A stretch of DNA of 64,000 nucleotides from Mycobacterium intracellulare ATCC 13950 (GCF_000277125.1 NC_016946.1:3410001-3474000), one strand, 5' to 3'; positions 41,094 to 53,202 are shown, counted from the stretch's first letter. Made by a program: numbers and translations. The notes: generated by a model from the letters alone, not told the origin.

Positions 41094-42494
41094 CTAGTTG
41101 GGGCTGTTCTCCCGCGCGGCGGCCTTTTCGAGGTCGGTGAGCGCCGGCTCGATGCGATCGGCCATGTCGTCGATGTCGTTGGCCACTTCGGGCGTCGTCA
41201 CGAAGCCGAAGTCGAGGTAATCCGTGTAGGAGAAGCAGGTGATGTTCAGCGCGACGTCCATCACCGGGGGCCCCAGCGGCACCAGCGAATCGAGCTTGGC
41301 GCCGGCCATGTACAGCGGGAACGACGGGCCGGGCACATTCGAGACAACCAGGTTGATAGGGGCCAGGTTTCGCGACAGACCGCTGGCGGTATATGCCCGC
41401 GCGGCCAGCCCCAACAACCCCGGCGGTGTCGTCTCGGTCAGCCCCATGATTTGGTGCGCCGACAACGCCTTGGCCATCAGCTTGGCGTTCTGGGTGCTTT
41501 CGTGGATGGACCGCAGCCGTTCCCCGGGGTCTTCGATGTGGGTGGCCAACGAGACGGTCATCGAGCTCACCTTGTTGCCGACGTCATCCTTGTTCTCGTC
41601 GGTGCGCGTCGACACGGGGATCTGCGCGATGAGCGGTTTGGCAGGCAACTCACCGCGTTTGAGTAGGTAGTCGCGGGCGGCGCCGGCCACCAGCGCCAGC
41701 ACCACGTCGTTGAGCTTCACACCGTAGGCGTCCTTGACGACCTTGGCGCGGGCCAGTTCGACGCGGCAGCCGGTGATGCGCCGGTGTGGCGAAACCGGCG
41801 CGTTGAAGCGGGTTTTCGGCGCTTCGAAGTAGCGCGGCGGCCTGCTGCGCACCCCCAGCGTGGCGATCTGCTGGCGCACCGTCTGCTCCACCAGCCGCGC
41901 GACGCGGAACGGCGTCTTGACGCCGACGTTGATGAGCGCGCCCACCGCACGCCGCTCGATGCCCGGAATATTCAACCCCACCAGCGATCCGACCGTCTCC
42001 TGTTGCGGCGGTCGCGGTTCCGGCGTGACGTCCAGCAGGATCTCACCCAGGCCAGCGCCCGAGACGCCGTCGACGATGGCGTGGTGCATCTTGGTCAGCG
42101 ACGCGATCCGGCCGCCCTCGACACCCTCGATCACCCACATCTCCCACAGCGGCCGGGCGCGGTCCAGCTTGTAGGACATCAACCGCCCCACCAGTTCCTC
42201 GAGTTCGCGCCGACCGCCGGGCGCCGGAACCGCGATGCGCCGGATGTGGAAGTCGGGGTCCAGGTCCTCGTCCTCGACGAACCACGGCCGGTCCAGGCCG
42301 AATGGCGCCCCGGTGACCCGCCACCGCAACTGCGGCAATTCCGGCAGCCGCTCGATGATCAGCTCGCGCAGTCGCGCAAAGCTGTACTCGGAGCATTCCT
42401 TCGGGTCGCAGATCGCCAGCGCCCCCACGTGCATGTGCCAGCCCGCGGTTTCGGCCGACCAAAACGCCGCATCAACGCTCGAAAGCCGTTTCAT
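41094..42494 (-). CDS. WS/DGAT-family acyltransferase, canonical
   Basis: Triacylglycerol/wax ester synthase-like enzyme (Rv1425 counterpart); 466 residues. It has the family opening [26 protein letters not shown], the intact catalytic motif HHAIVDG (137-143) and the C-terminal [17 protein letters not shown] and [12 protein letters not shown] blocks. The substrate is expected to be acyl-CoA with diacylglycerol. TACGGT ends six bases before the ATG at 42494 (minus strand), a leaderless promoter. It is convergent with the REP13E12 gene. Confidence 0.92.
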   Translation of the reverse strand: MKRLSSVDAAFWSAETAGWHMHVGALAICDPKECSEYSFARLRELIIERLPELPQLRWRVTGAPFGLDRPWFVEDEDLDPDFHIRRIAVPAPGGRRELEELVGRLMSYKLDRARPLWEMWVIEGVEGGRIASLTKMHHAIVDGVSGAGLGEILLDVTPEPRPPQQETVGSLVGLNIPGIERRAVGALINVGVKTPFRVARLVEQTVRQQIATLGVRSRPPRYFEAPKTRFNAPVSPHRRITGCRVELARAKVVKDAYGVKLNDVVLALVAGAARDYLLKRGELPAKPLIAQIPVSTRTDENKDDVGNKVSSMTVSLATHIEDPGERLRSIHESTQNAKLMAKALSAHQIMGLTETTPPGLLGLAARAYTASGLSRNLAPINLVVSNVPGPSFPLYMAGAKLDSLVPLGPPVMDVALNITCFSYTDYLDFGFVTTPEVANDIDDMADRIEPALTDLEKAAARENSPN

Positions 42495-42546
42495 TCCCCG
42501 ACCGTAGCCCCCGCCACCCCTTGCGAACAGTGATTCGCGCGACCAG

Positions 42547-43524
42547 TTAGGCGTCTTCCAGCAAATCCGGCGTCACCGCCGACTCGGTGTCGGGAATGCC
42601 CTCGATCTTCGCCTTGCGGTCGGCCATCGACAGCAACCGCCGAATGCGGCCGGCCACAGCGTCTTTCGTCATCGGCGGGTCGGCGAGCCGGCCGAGCTCC
42701 TCCAGCGACGCCTGACGATGCTCGACGCGCAGCTTGCCGGCCGAGGCCAAATGGTCGGGGACGGTGTCGCCGAGGATCTCCAGCGCCCGCTCCACCCGGG
42801 CGGCCGCCGCGACCGCCGCGCGCGCCGAGCGGCGCAGGTTGGCGTCGTCGAAGTTGGCGAGCCGGTTGGCCGTGGCCCGCACCTCGCGGCGCATCCGGCG
42901 CTCCTCCCACACCAGCCGGGTGTCCTGGGCGCCCATCCGGGTCAGCAACGCGCCGATCGCCTCGCCGTCACGCACCACCACCCGGTCGGCGCCACGCACC
43001 TCGCGGGCCTTCGCGCTGACTCCCAGCCGCCGCGCCGCGCCCACCAACGCCAGCGCCGCCTCCGGGCCGGGGCAGCTGACCTCCAGCGCCGAGGACCGTC
43101 CCGGCTCGGTCAGCGACCCGTGCGCCAGGAAGGCCCCCCGCCACGCGGCCTCGGCGTCGCCGACGCTGCCGCCCACCACCTGGGCCGGCAGCCCGCGCAC
43201 CGGGCGGCCGCGGTTGTCGAGCAGCCCGGTCTGGCGGGCCAGCGCTTCACCGTCGTTGGCCACCCGCAACACGTACCGGGTGCTTTTGCGAATTCCGCTG
43301 GCGGACAACACATGCACGACGGCGGTGTAGCCGTAAAGTTCGAAAATGTCTTTGCGCAGCCGCCGGGCGACATTGCCGAGATCGACCTCGGCCTCGACCA
43401 CGACGCGGCCGCCCACGATGTGCAGCCCTCCGGCGAACCGCAGCAGGGACGTGACCTCCGCCCGGCGCGCGCTGACCGATTTCACGACCAGGCGGCTCAG
43501 TTCGTCCTTGACTTCGGTCGTCAT
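42547..43524 (-). CDS. whiA: DNA-binding protein WhiA
   Basis: Conserved Gram-positive regulator with a degenerate LAGLIDADG-homing-endonuclease-like N-terminal domain and a C-terminal HTH; linked to cell division and sporulation in streptomycetes. It has 325 residues. The ATG at 43524 gives [14 protein letters not shown], the family start, and overlaps the cuvA stop (ATGA); a GTG two codons earlier is less likely. The HTH region contains [20 protein letters not shown]. Last gene of uvrC-rapZ-cuvA-whiA. Confidence 0.95.
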   Translation of the reverse strand: MTTEVKDELSRLVVKSVSARRAEVTSLLRFAGGLHIVGGRVVVEAEVDLGNVARRLRKDIFELYGYTAVVHVLSASGIRKSTRYVLRVANDGEALARQTGLLDNRGRPVRGLPAQVVGGSVGDAEAAWRGAFLAHGSLTEPGRSSALEVSCPGPEAALALVGAARRLGVSAKAREVRGADRVVVRDGEAIGALLTRMGAQDTRLVWEERRMRREVRATANRLANFDDANLRRSARAAVAAAARVERALEILGDTVPDHLASAGKLRVEHRQASLEELGRLADPPMTKDAVAGRIRRLLSMADRKAKIEGIPDTESAVTPDLLEDA

Positions 43525-44597
43525 CGCCACGAGTCGTCACCCCTTGGTCCGCTGCCGGCGGGCCCATCCCCACCTGGTGGTGGTTTTGCACCGTCGACCC
43601 GAATATCCGCGGTGGCCGTGGCCGGAGCCGCTTCCGGACCCTTGCGGGCCGCCCGGACCCCGTCCAGGGCCGCCGCGAGCTTGCCTGGATCATGTAAAGG
43701 TGTACCAGGTCGGGACACGTCAGCGAAGTGGACCTCGGCATGCAGCAGGGTGGCGGTGCGGCGCAGTTGCTCGCGTTCCCGCTCACTCGGCACCCGGTCG
43801 GCGTCGATGATGATGTCGTGCACGGTAAATCCCGGAGCGTGCTGGGCCAGCACGTGCAGATGACGCTCGACGGAGAACCCGGCGGTCTCCCCCGGCTCGG
43901 CCACCAGGTTGAGCACCAGGGCGCGCCGCGCGGACGTCGCCCGCAGCGCCGCCGCCAGCTCGGGCACCAACACGTGCGGGATCACGCTGGTGAACCACGA
44001 GCCGGGGCCCAGCACCACCAGGTCGGCGGCCATGATGGCGTCGACGGCCTGCCGGGTGGCCGGGGGGTGGTCCGGCAGCAGCCGCACCCGGCGCACCTTG
44101 CCCGGGGTGGTCGCGATCGCCACCTGGCCGCGGATCACCCGGAACATCCGCGGGTCGCCTTCCAGGCCGGACACGTCGGCCTCGATCTGCAGGGCGATCG
44201 GGCACATCGGCAGCACCCTGCCCTTGACGCCCAGGATGCGCCCGAGCTCGTCGAGGGCGGCCACCGGATCGGCCAGCACCTCCGACAGGCCAGCCAGCAT
44301 CAGATTGCCGATCGGATGCCCCGCCAGAGCGCCGCTGCCACCGAACCGGTGCTGCAGGATGGTCGCCCACAGACGCCCATGTGGACTGTCAGAAGCCAAG
44401 GCCGCCAACGCCATTCGCAGGTCGCCGGGCGGCACCACGCCGAGTTCGCCGCGCAGCCGGCCCGAGGATCCGCCGTCGTCGGCGACCGTCACCACGGCGG
44501 TGACGTAGGGGGTGAGACGCCGGGCCGCCGACAAGGTCGCGTACAAGCCGTGTCCGCCGCCCAGCGCGACGATGCCCCGGTTGAACGGCTCGCTCAT
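43521..44597 (-). CDS. cuvA: Gluconeogenesis/cell-wall factor CuvA (YvcK family)
   Basis: YvcK/CofD-like protein that binds UDP-sugars and helps coordinate peptidoglycan synthesis with metabolism; in mycobacteria called CuvA (Rv1422). It has 358 residues. The nucleotide-binding start [16 protein letters not shown] and [17 protein letters not shown] are typical, followed by [14 protein letters not shown] and [16 protein letters not shown]. The last 35 residues are a Pro/Gly-rich disordered tail. It overlaps both neighbours by four bases. Confidence 0.94.
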   Translation of the reverse strand: MSEPFNRGIVALGGGHGLYATLSAARRLTPYVTAVVTVADDGGSSGRLRGELGVVPPGDLRMALAALASDSPHGRLWATILQHRFGGSGALAGHPIGNLMLAGLSEVLADPVAALDELGRILGVKGRVLPMCPIALQIEADVSGLEGDPRMFRVIRGQVAIATTPGKVRRVRLLPDHPPATRQAVDAIMAADLVVLGPGSWFTSVIPHVLVPELAAALRATSARRALVLNLVAEPGETAGFSVERHLHVLAQHAPGFTVHDIIIDADRVPSEREREQLRRTATLLHAEVHFADVSRPGTPLHDPGKLAAALDGVRAARKGPEAAPATATADIRVDGAKPPPGGDGPAGSGPRGDDSWR

Positions 44598-45505
44598 TCG
44601 CGACCCAGATCCCGGTGCAGCACGCGCACCGACAGCTGGTGATCGGCGTTCAGCAACTGCATCAATTGCTCGGCGATCGCGACACTGCGATGCTTCCCCC
44701 CCGTGCAGCCGATGGCGACCGTCATATAGCGCTTGCCCTCCCTGCGGTAGCCGTCCACGACCAGAGATAGCAGTCGATGGTAGGCGTCGAGAAACTCGGC
44801 CGCGCCGGGCTGGCTCAACACGTAATCCCGCACCGCGGGGTCCTGCCCGGTGCGGGGGCGCAATTCGTCGACCCAGTGTGGGTTCGGCAGGAATCGCACG
44901 TCCATCACCATGTCGGCGTCCATCGGCAGGCCGTACTTGAAACCGAACGACTCGACCGTGACGCTGGTGGTCGCGCCGGCGTCATTGCCGAACGCCCGCT
45001 CGATGGTCTCGCGCAGGCCCCGCACCGACAGCGTCGACGTGTCGATGATCAGGTCGGCGGTGGCGCGCACCGATGCCAGCATCCGGCGCTCGGCCGCGAT
45101 GCCCTCGGCCAGCGTCTGATCGCCCTGCAGCGGGTGGCTGCGCCGATTCTGCTCGTAGCGGCGCACCAACATGTCGTCGGATGCTTCCATGAACACCACC
45201 CGCGGGGCGATGTTTCGGGTCGCCAGCTCGGTGCGCACCGAATCCAGATCTCCGGTGAAGCCCCGCGACCGCACGTCCATCACCACCGCCAGCTGGGTGA
45301 TCCGCGACCCCGCGTCCATGCCGAGGTCGACCATCCGGGTGATCAGCTGCGGGGGCAGGTTGTCGGCCACATACCAGCCGAGGTCCTCGAGCACCTTGGC
45401 CGCCGTACCCCGCCCGGCCCCGGACAACCCCGTCACCAGAACGACGTCGATACCGGCCGGGGCGTCCACCGAGTGATTCCCCGCCAACTCGCCCGGACCC
45501 GTCAT
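44594..45505 (-). CDS. rapZ: RNase adapter / nucleotide-binding protein RapZ
   Basis: P-loop protein of the RapZ (YvcJ) family; 303 residues from the ATG at 45505. The frame is open far upstream but that part is the antisense-free overlap with uvrC. Walker A-like GLSGAGRGT is at 26-34, with Arg in place of the usual Lys, common in actinobacteria. The C-terminal domain has [16 protein letters not shown]. The Enterobacteria-type sRNA role is not proven here; in actinobacteria the function is open. It is translationally coupled to uvrC and cuvA by ATGA overlaps. Confidence 0.93.
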   Translation of the reverse strand: MTGPGELAGNHSVDAPAGIDVVLVTGLSGAGRGTAAKVLEDLGWYVADNLPPQLITRMVDLGMDAGSRITQLAVVMDVRSRGFTGDLDSVRTELATRNIAPRVVFMEASDDMLVRRYEQNRRSHPLQGDQTLAEGIAAERRMLASVRATADLIIDTSTLSVRGLRETIERAFGNDAGATTSVTVESFGFKYGLPMDADMVMDVRFLPNPHWVDELRPRTGQDPAVRDYVLSQPGAAEFLDAYHRLLSLVVDGYRREGKRYMTVAIGCTGGKHRSVAIAEQLMQLLNADHQLSVRVLHRDLGRE

Positions 45506-47457
45506 TGCGCGGCCCTGGACTCGTCGGGGGCCTGCTCGGGTCGCAGCGCCTCCAGGACGGCGGTGGCGGTGGCGACGCCGATGCCGGGAACTGCGGTGAT
45601 CTGGTCGACGGTGGCCTCCTTGAGGCGGGCTATCGATCCGAAATGGCTTACCAGTGCCTTGCGGCGATGTTCGCCCAATCCTGGCACCGAATCCAGCACC
45701 GATGCCGTCATTCGCTTGGATCGCTTGCTGCGATGGTAGGCGATCGCGAACCGGTGCGCCTCGTCGCGGACACGCTGCAGCAGGTAAAGACCCTCGCTGT
45801 TGCGCGGCATGATGACGGGGTCGGGTTCCGAGGGCACCCACACCTCTTCGAGCCGCTTGGCCAGCCCGATCACCGCGACGTCGGTGATGCCGAGCCCTTC
45901 GAGCACCGCGCTGGCCGCGTTGACCTGCGGCGCGCCGCCGTCGACGACGTACAGGTTCGGTGGGTAGGCGAAGCGGCGGGACTTCCCTTCCGGCGAAAGC
46001 ATATTCGGGTCGTTCTGCTCGCTGAGGTGGCGCGCGAAGCGGCGCCGGGTCACCTCGGCGATGGAGGCGACATCGTCGGAGCGCCCCTGTCCGGCGGCCT
46101 CCCGGATGCTGAAGTGCCGGTAGTCCGATTTGCGTGGCAGACCGTCCTCGAACACCACCAGCGAGCCCACCACGTCGGTGCCCTGCACGTGGCTGATGTC
46201 CACACATTCGATGCGCAGCGGCGCCTCGGACAGCCCGAGGGCTTCCTGAATATTCTGCAGCGCAGCGGATCTGGCGTTGAAATCACCGGCCCGCTTCAGC
46301 TTGTGTTGCTGCAGGGCTTCTTTCGCGTTGCGCTGCACGGTTTCGGCCAGCGCGCGTTTGTCACCGCGCCGCGGCACCCTTAAGACGACTCGGGACCCGC
46401 GCAGGCCGGACAACCAGCTCGTCAGCTCGTCGGCGTTGGACGGTAGGCAGGGCACCAGCACCTCCCGAGGCACCGGGTTCACCGATTCGTCTGCGGCGCC
46501 GCCCAATTCGGCCTGCTCGCCGTAGAACTGCGTCAAAAACTGCTCGACCAACTGTTCCTCGCCGGAATCGCCCGGGTCGGCGGACTTTTCGACGATCCAG
46601 CCGCGCTGACCGCGGACCCGGCCGCCGCGCACGTGGAACACCTGCACCGCGGCCTCGAGGTCGTCGTCGGCGAAGGCCACCACGTCGGCGTCGGTCCCGT
46701 CACCGAGCACCACGGCCTGCTTTTCCATCGCCCGCTTCAGCGCGCCGAGGTCGTCACGCAGCCGCGCGGCCCGCTCGAAATCGAGACGCTCGGCCGCGGC
46801 GTTCATCTGCTGTTCGAGCTCGCGGGCGAACCGGTCGGTCTTGCCGGACAGGAAGTCGCAGAAATCGTCCACGATCTGACGATGCTGTTCGGCACTGACC
46901 CTGCCGATGCACGGCGCCGAGCATTTGTCGATGTAGCCCAGCAGGCACGGACGGTCGATCTGCCTGTGCCGCTTGAACACTCCCGCCGAACAGGTGCGCG
47001 CCGGGAAAACCCGGGTGAGCAGGTCCAGCGTTTCCCGGATGGCCCAGGCGTGCGAGTAGGGGCCGAAGTACCTGACGCCCTTGCGGCGCGGGCCGCGATA
47101 GACCATCAACCTCGGGAATTCCTCGTTGAGGGTGACCGCCAGCACCGGATACGACTTGTCGTCGCGGTAGCGGACGTTGAACCGCGGGTCGAATTCCTTG
47201 ATCCAGTTGTATTCGAGCTGCAGCGCCTCGACTTCGGTGTTGACCACCGTCCACTCGACCTTGGCCGCGGTGGTGACCATCTGCCGCGTTCGCGGGTGCA
47301 GGCCGGAGATGTCGGAGAAGTAGGACGTGAGCCGGCTGCGCAGGCTCTTGGCCTTGCCAACGTAGATGACCCGGCCGTGCGGATCCCGGAATCGGTAGAC
47401 GCCCGGCTCCACCGGGATGGACCCGGGCGCCGGGCGGTACGTGGCGGGATCTGGCAC
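45502..47457 (-). CDS. uvrC: Excinuclease ABC subunit C
   Basis: Dual-incision nuclease of nucleotide excision repair, 651 residues. The N-terminal GIY-YIG domain ([20 protein letters not shown]) is followed by the cysteine-rich linker, the UVR segment near residue 205, the RNase H-like domain ([31 protein letters not shown]) and C-terminal helix-hairpin-helix ([16 protein letters not shown]). The GTG at 47457 is preceded six bases away by TAGCCT on the minus strand, so this operon is probably started by a leaderless uvrC mRNA. Confidence 0.97.
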   Translation of the reverse strand: MPDPATYRPAPGSIPVEPGVYRFRDPHGRVIYVGKAKSLRSRLTSYFSDISGLHPRTRQMVTTAAKVEWTVVNTEVEALQLEYNWIKEFDPRFNVRYRDDKSYPVLAVTLNEEFPRLMVYRGPRRKGVRYFGPYSHAWAIRETLDLLTRVFPARTCSAGVFKRHRQIDRPCLLGYIDKCSAPCIGRVSAEQHRQIVDDFCDFLSGKTDRFARELEQQMNAAAERLDFERAARLRDDLGALKRAMEKQAVVLGDGTDADVVAFADDDLEAAVQVFHVRGGRVRGQRGWIVEKSADPGDSGEEQLVEQFLTQFYGEQAELGGAADESVNPVPREVLVPCLPSNADELTSWLSGLRGSRVVLRVPRRGDKRALAETVQRNAKEALQQHKLKRAGDFNARSAALQNIQEALGLSEAPLRIECVDISHVQGTDVVGSLVVFEDGLPRKSDYRHFSIREAAGQGRSDDVASIAEVTRRRFARHLSEQNDPNMLSPEGKSRRFAYPPNLYVVDGGAPQVNAASAVLEGLGITDVAVIGLAKRLEEVWVPSEPDPVIMPRNSEGLYLLQRVRDEAHRFAIAYHRSKRSKRMTASVLDSVPGLGEHRRKALVSHFGSIARLKEATVDQITAVPGIGVATATAVLEALRPEQAPDESRAAQ

Positions 47458-47561
47458 AGATCCAGGCTAGTAGCCGGGAACGACGTGCCGAGAAAGGCGG
47501 GGCGCCGGTCTACTGTGGTGCCCACGAACGTTGGGGAGGCCGGGAAGGGTTGGGAGGAACA

Positions 47562-48734
47562 TTGGCCGCCGAGTCCTCGCTCGCCTGGTTGCTGCGGCCG
47601 GTTTCGGTCGAGGCGTTCCTCGACGAGATCTGGGCGATCAGGCACCACCACATCCAGCGTGGCGAGCCGGGCTACTTCGACGGCCTGCTGCCCGCGGCCG
47701 ACGAACTCCTCGAGCAGATGCGAGCGGAGCCGTCGGCCGTGCGGCTGGTGAAGGGCGGCCAGGACAGGGATCCGGCGAGCTATCGCCGCGGCGACGGCAG
47801 CCTCGACCCGGACCGCGCCCGCGAGGGCCTCGCCGACGGGTACACCATCGTGCTGAACGGCCTCGAGCGGTACCTGCGCACGGTCGCGACGCTGTCGCAT
47901 TCCCTCGAGGTCGAGCTGAACTTCCCGACGCGGGTCAACGCCTACGTCACGCCGCCCGACGCCACCGGCTTTGCCCCGCACTACGACCCGCACGACGTGC
48001 TGGTCCTGCAGATCAGGGGATCCAAGACGTGGCATGTGTCCACCGGCGCCCCCGTGCCGCCACACGAGATCGAAAGCCGCAAAGGGGTCGGGACGGACGG
48101 GCCGGCGGCGGCGACCGACGTGTGCCTGCGCGCCGGCGACGTGCTGTATCTGCCACGCGGCCAAGTGCATTCGGCCGAAACGCGCTCGGAGCCATCCGTC
48201 CATCTGACGATCGGGCTGCACGCACCCACCGTGCTCACGCTCGTCACGCACGCGCTCTACGCGCTGAGTTTGCGCGACCCCCGGCTGCACACCCGCCTGT
48301 CGCCGCGGCACCTGGACGACGCGGGCGCCCGCGCCGGCCTGGAAGACCTGGTGCACGACACCCTGCGCACCGTCGAGGGCCCCGACATCGTCGCCGACGG
48401 CCTCGGCGCATTGGAGGACGTCCTGGTCCGGCGCGGCCGATGCCCACCGGTCGGGCGGGTGAGCGACACGGCCGGAATCGACGCCCGGACGCTGGTGCGC
48501 AAGCACCAGCCGCTCTACGCGCGGGTGACCCGCGCCGCCGATCGCGTTGTCCTGCACTTCGCTCAGCTGTCGGTGGCCGCCGGCCTCGACCACGAGGCCG
48601 CGATGCGGTTCCTCGCGTCGAGCACCGAGCCCTTCCGGGTCGGCGAGCTGCCCGGCCTGAGCGCCCCGCAGCAGACGGGGTTGGTTCAGACGCTCCTGTT
48701 GAACGGGTTCCTTGCCCGGCTGTCCACTGACTGA
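47562..48734 (+). CDS. JmjC/cupin 2-oxoglutarate oxygenase (ribosomal oxygenase-like)
   Basis: Fe(II)/2-oxoglutarate-dependent oxygenase resembling the RoxA/NO66/MINA53 group, which hydroxylates ribosomal-protein residues. It has 390 residues from a TTG at 47562 with GGGAGG just upstream. The iron triad appears as H140 and D142 in APHYDPHDVLVLQ and H203 in LPRGQVHSAET. Around it are GSKTWHV and the substrate/dimer regions of the family (SVEAFLDEIW near the N-terminus). The C-terminal part is winged-helix-like (PGLSAPQQTGLVQTLLLNG), as in RoxA. The protein substrate here is unknown. It is divergent from uvrC. Confidence 0.85.
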   Translation: MAAESSLAWLLRPVSVEAFLDEIWAIRHHHIQRGEPGYFDGLLPAADELLEQMRAEPSAVRLVKGGQDRDPASYRRGDGSLDPDRAREGLADGYTIVLNGLERYLRTVATLSHSLEVELNFPTRVNAYVTPPDATGFAPHYDPHDVLVLQIRGSKTWHVSTGAPVPPHEIESRKGVGTDGPAAATDVCLRAGDVLYLPRGQVHSAETRSEPSVHLTIGLHAPTVLTLVTHALYALSLRDPRLHTRLSPRHLDDAGARAGLEDLVHDTLRTVEGPDIVADGLGALEDVLVRRGRCPPVGRVSDTAGIDARTLVRKHQPLYARVTRAADRVVLHFAQLSVAAGLDHEAAMRFLASSTEPFRVGELPGLSAPQQTGLVQTLLLNGFLARLSTD

Positions 48735-48918
48735 CAAATACCTTCGCATTTCCGGTGAAAGTCGGGAATCGTATCCGTATTTGCGGACACTCTGGCGATA
48801 AACTTCATGACATGCGGACCGCTGTCCGCACCGCGGCCGCCCTCGTCACTGCCACGCGACATCGGCGACCGCAGCCTTCGAACGAATCGCAGTGTCGCAA
48901 CGACGAGGGTGGCCAACG

Positions 48919-50391
48919 ATGACGATGCCGATCTGGGCGGCCTTTCCACCGGAAGTGAATTCGGCGGCGCTCACCACCGGCCCGGGGCCCGCCTCGTTGT
49001 TGAACTCGGAGACGGCGTGGCTGAACTTGAGCGCCGAATACGACACGGCGGCTACCGAACTCAGCGAGTTGTTGGCCGAGGTGCAGGCCGGGACGTGGCA
49101 GGGTCCCACCGCGGAGAAGTTCGTGGCCGCGCATGTGCCGTACCTGGCCTGGCTTTTACAGAACAGCGCCAACGCCACGGCGGCGGCCCTCGAGCACGAC
49201 ACCGTGATCGCGGCGTACAACGCCGCGGTGGCGGCCATGCCGACACTGGCAGAGATAGCAGCCAACAAAGCCCTGAACGCCTCCCTGATAGCGACGAATT
49301 TCCTTGGTGTCAATACGATTCCGATCGCGCAAAACGAGTTCGAGTATTTGCAGATGTGGCTGCGGGCAGCCACCGCGATGGCGATGTATGAAGCGGTGTC
49401 CCAGACCGCGATGACGTGGGTCCCGCCCACCGCGCCACCCCCGCCGATCCAGCTGACCAACCCCCCGAACCAAGATGCGGGCGGGGGGGCAAATCAGCTG
49501 AGCTGGTGGGTAGATCGCGTGCAGATGGTCGCCCAAGAACTCACCACGGACCTGAACCAGCCTGGGTCCAACCCGTCCACGGCCATCCACAGCCTGCTGA
49601 CTGACCCGCTACTCCTCAAGGTTCCGCACTGGGCCGGCGAGTCGCTTTACACCTTCATTCCCCAAGTGCCGCAGTTGACTCAGCTCTCGGTCGGGCTGAT
49701 CGTCCCCTTCCTCCCCGTCGCCGCGGCGGCCGGCCTGGCCGGGCTGGCCGGGCTGGCCGGCGTCGCCCAACCCGCGCCCACCCTGCCCGGGGTGGCGGCC
49801 GCGCCGGCGCCGTCCCACACCGGAGCGCCCGTCGCGATGGCGCCCGGCCTGAGCGCACCCGCCCCGGCCGCAACGCCGGCCGCGGCGCCCGCGCCCGCAC
49901 CGGCGGCGGCCCCGGCGTCCGCCGCGGCGCCCGCGGCGCCACCCGCGACCGCCGTCGCCGGCTTCGATTACCCCTACGTCGTCGGCCCGCCGGGCATCGG
50001 CGCCGGTGCGAACCTCCCGGCCGGCGCGCGATCAGAGCAGAGATCGGCCGAACCCGGCACCGCGGCCGCGGCGACCGCCCCGGCCCGGCGGGAACAGGCC
50101 CGGCGCCGGCGCCGCCAGCGGCCCGGCCTGATCGACCCCGGCCGCCGCCACGAATACCTCGACGCCGACCCGGAGCCCGATGCCGCCGGCAAAACCACGG
50201 CGACGGCCACGGACCGGGGGGCGGGGCCCCTGGGGTTCGCCGGCACCGCCCGCGGGCCCGATGCGGCCCCAGTGGGGCTGACCACAATCGGCGCCGATTC
50301 CTTGGACGACGGACCCCGGATGCCGCTGCTACCGAGCAGCTGGGGCCCCGAAAGCGAGGGGGCGGAACCGGGGCAGACGGACGCCCCCTGA
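48919..50391 (+). CDS. PPE-family protein, PPW subgroup
   Basis: PPE protein of 490 residues, a type VII secretion substrate class. The PPE domain occupies residues 1-180: PIWAAFPPEVNSA with Pro-Pro-Glu at 10-12 and the WxG-like turn GTWQGPT. Then come a Pro/Ala-rich linker and a C-terminal region ending with LGFAGTA and MPLLPSSW. These are the GFxGT and PxxPxxW motifs that define the PPW subgroup. The start at 48919 is chosen because nothing family-like precedes it. No PE partner gene is adjacent. Surface or outer-membrane location is expected from the family only. Confidence 0.92.
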   Translation: MTMPIWAAFPPEVNSAALTTGPGPASLLNSETAWLNLSAEYDTAATELSELLAEVQAGTWQGPTAEKFVAAHVPYLAWLLQNSANATAAALEHDTVIAAYNAAVAAMPTLAEIAANKALNASLIATNFLGVNTIPIAQNEFEYLQMWLRAATAMAMYEAVSQTAMTWVPPTAPPPPIQLTNPPNQDAGGGANQLSWWVDRVQMVAQELTTDLNQPGSNPSTAIHSLLTDPLLLKVPHWAGESLYTFIPQVPQLTQLSVGLIVPFLPVAAAAGLAGLAGLAGVAQPAPTLPGVAAAPAPSHTGAPVAMAPGLSAPAPAATPAAAPAPAPAAAPASAAAPAAPPATAVAGFDYPYVVGPPGIGAGANLPAGARSEQRSAEPGTAAAATAPARREQARRRRRQRPGLIDPGRRHEYLDADPEPDAAGKTTATATDRGAGPLGFAGTARGPDAAPVGLTTIGADSLDDGPRMPLLPSSWGPESEGAEPGQTDAP

Positions 50392-50445
50392 GCGGCCCGT
50401 AAGCGTTGCCGGCGGTTTGGGCGGCGCCGGTTCTGGCTACCAAGC

Positions 50446-50464
50446 CTCTAACTCAACGTTAGAG
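50446..50464. promoter_or_regulatory. Inverted repeat over the hemophore-like gene promoter
   Basis: CTCTAAC-TCAAC-GTTAGAG has perfect 7-bp arms. Its right arm overlaps a -10-like TAGAGT (50460-50465), with a predicted start near 50472 and a ribosome-binding site (GGAGGGAG) before the ATG at 50495. The layout suits a repressor operator, TetR-like in style. A terminator for the PPE gene is less likely because no T-tract follows. Confidence 0.5.
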
Positions 50465-50494
50465 TGGGGGCACAGCAATGGAGGGAGTCCGTAA

Positions 50495-50833
50495 ATGATG
50501 AAGCGCTCGTGGGCCAGACTGGCCGTCACCGTCGGCGGCTTGGCTTTGGCGTCGACCGCTGGGGCCGGGGTCGCATCGGCCAGCCCCGATTACGGTCCGA
50601 TGATCAACACGACCTGTAGCTACGACCAGGCGATGCGGGCCGTGCACGCGGAGAACCCGATGGCCGCCCAGTACCTCGACCAGTCGCCGCCGAACCAGCA
50701 GTTTTTGCAGCAGTACCTGGCGTCGTCGCCCGATCAGCGCGTGAACCTGCTGCACGCGATCGAGCACAACCAGGGGGCGCAGCAGGCCCTGCCGATTTTC
50801 CAGCAGATGATGACGGACTGCACCCGATACTGA
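50495..50833 (+). CDS. Secreted hemophore-related protein
   Basis: Exported small protein of 112 residues, similar to the mycobacterial hemophore-related group (Rv0203-like), which shuttles heme outside the membrane. The signal peptide is MMKRSWARLA plus a hydrophobic core, with cleavage likely after GVASA (residue 29). The mature part is helical with two cysteines (in INTTCSYDQ and MMTDCTRY) that can form one disulfide, and the family-like SPDQRVNLLHAIEHNQG. Heme binding is inferred from family only. The start is one of two consecutive ATGs. Confidence 0.8.
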   Translation: MMKRSWARLAVTVGGLALASTAGAGVASASPDYGPMINTTCSYDQAMRAVHAENPMAAQYLDQSPPNQQFLQQYLASSPDQRVNLLHAIEHNQGAQQALPIFQQMMTDCTRY

Positions 50834-50925
50834 GTGCCTCCGATACGGGTCTCCGACTCAAGCGATAGGTAGTCAGGCGGCGGGCCGCTGCGGGTACGCA
50901 GCGAGCCCGCCGGCCTGTACGGCGC

Positions 50926-51893
<968 letters not shown>

Positions 51894-51924
51894 TCACTTC
51901 GTTCTGCATCGTCGGCGGCGCGAT

Positions 51925-53202
51925 TCACAACGCACCACCGAATTCACCTGGCAGGTGGACGGATTCGTGAAAGTCGTCCAGCCCGGCCAGGTCGTGGCCC
52001 ATCTTGTCCCGCTTGGTCATCAGGTAACGGATGTTCTCCGCGTTGGCGCGCACGGGAAGCGGCACCCGCTCGATGATGTGCAGACCGTACCCGTCCAGCC
52101 CGACGCGCTTGGCCGGGTTGTTGGTCAACAGCCGCATCGAGCGCACGCCGAGGTCGACCAGGATCTGCGCGCCGATCCCGTAATCCCTTGCGTCGGCGGG
52201 CAATCCGAGCTTGAGGTTGGCGTCGACGGTGTCCTCGCCGGCGTCCTGCAGCTGATAGGCCTGCAGTTTGTGCATTAGGCCGATGCCGCGGCCCTCGTGG
52301 CCGCGCATGTAGAGCACGATGCCGCGTCCCTCGCGGGCGACCATCGCCATGGCGGCGTCCAGCTGCGGCCCGCAGTCGCAGCGGCGGGAACCGAAGACGT
52401 CACCGGTCAGGCACTCGGAGTGCACGCGCACCAGCACGTCGTCGCCGTCGGAGTCCGGCCCGGCGATCTCGCCGCGCACCAGCGCGACGTGTTCGACTTC
52501 CTCGTAGATGCTGGCGTAGCCGATGGCACGAAACTCGCCGTGCCGAGTCGGGATCCGGGCCTCGGCGATGCGGGCGATGTGCTTCTCGTGCTTGCGCCGC
52601 CACTCGATCAGGTCGGCGATGGTGATCATGGCGAGGTCGTGTTCGTCGGCGAACACCCGCAGCTCGTCGGTCTGCGCCATCGAGCCTTCGTCCTTCTGGC
52701 TGACGATCTCGCAGATGGCGCCCGCGGGCTGCAGGCCGGCCATCCGGGCCAGGTCGACCGCGGCCTCGGTGTGACCGGGCCGGCGCAGCACGCCACCGTC
52801 CTTGGCGCGCAACGGAACCACGTGACCGGGGCGGGTGAAATCGTCGGCGACGCTGATGGGATTGGCGAGCAGCCGCATCGTCGTGGCGCGGTCGGATGCC
52901 GAAATGCCGGTTCCCACACCATCTTTCGCGTCCACCGTGACTGTGTAAGCGGTGCCGTGCTTGTCCTGGTTCACGGCGTACATCGGCAGCAGCCCCAGGC
53001 GGTCGCAGATCGCCCCGTCCAGCGGCACGCACAGGTATCCCGAGGTGTAGCGCACCATGAACGCCACCATCTCCGGCGTCGCCTTCTCGGCGGCGAAGAT
53101 CAGATCGCCCTCGTTCTCGCGGTCCTCGTCGTCAATGACGATGACGGCCTTGCCGGCCGCAATGTCGGCAACCGCCCTCTCGACGGAGTCCAACCTCGTC
53201 AT
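51925..53202 (-). CDS. ribBA: Bifunctional DHBP synthase / GTP cyclohydrolase II
   Basis: Catalyses the two committed steps of riboflavin synthesis; 425 residues. The N-terminal DHBP synthase has the acidic loop [10 protein letters not shown] (24-33) and [10 protein letters not shown]. The C-terminal GTP cyclohydrolase II has the zinc cysteines C264, C275 and C277 ([17 protein letters not shown]) and [10 protein letters not shown]. The ATG at 53202 gives the family start [14 protein letters not shown]; the frame upstream is not conserved in character. Counterpart of ribA2 (Rv1415). Confidence 0.96.
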   Translation of the reverse strand: MTRLDSVERAVADIAAGKAVIVIDDEDRENEGDLIFAAEKATPEMVAFMVRYTSGYLCVPLDGAICDRLGLLPMYAVNQDKHGTAYTVTVDAKDGVGTGISASDRATTMRLLANPISVADDFTRPGHVVPLRAKDGGVLRRPGHTEAAVDLARMAGLQPAGAICEIVSQKDEGSMAQTDELRVFADEHDLAMITIADLIEWRRKHEKHIARIAEARIPTRHGEFRAIGYASIYEEVEHVALVRGEIAGPDSDGDDVLVRVHSECLTGDVFGSRRCDCGPQLDAAMAMVAREGRGIVLYMRGHEGRGIGLMHKLQAYQLQDAGEDTVDANLKLGLPADARDYGIGAQILVDLGVRSMRLLTNNPAKRVGLDGYGLHIIERVPLPVRANAENIRYLMTKRDKMGHDLAGLDDFHESVHLPGEFGGAL

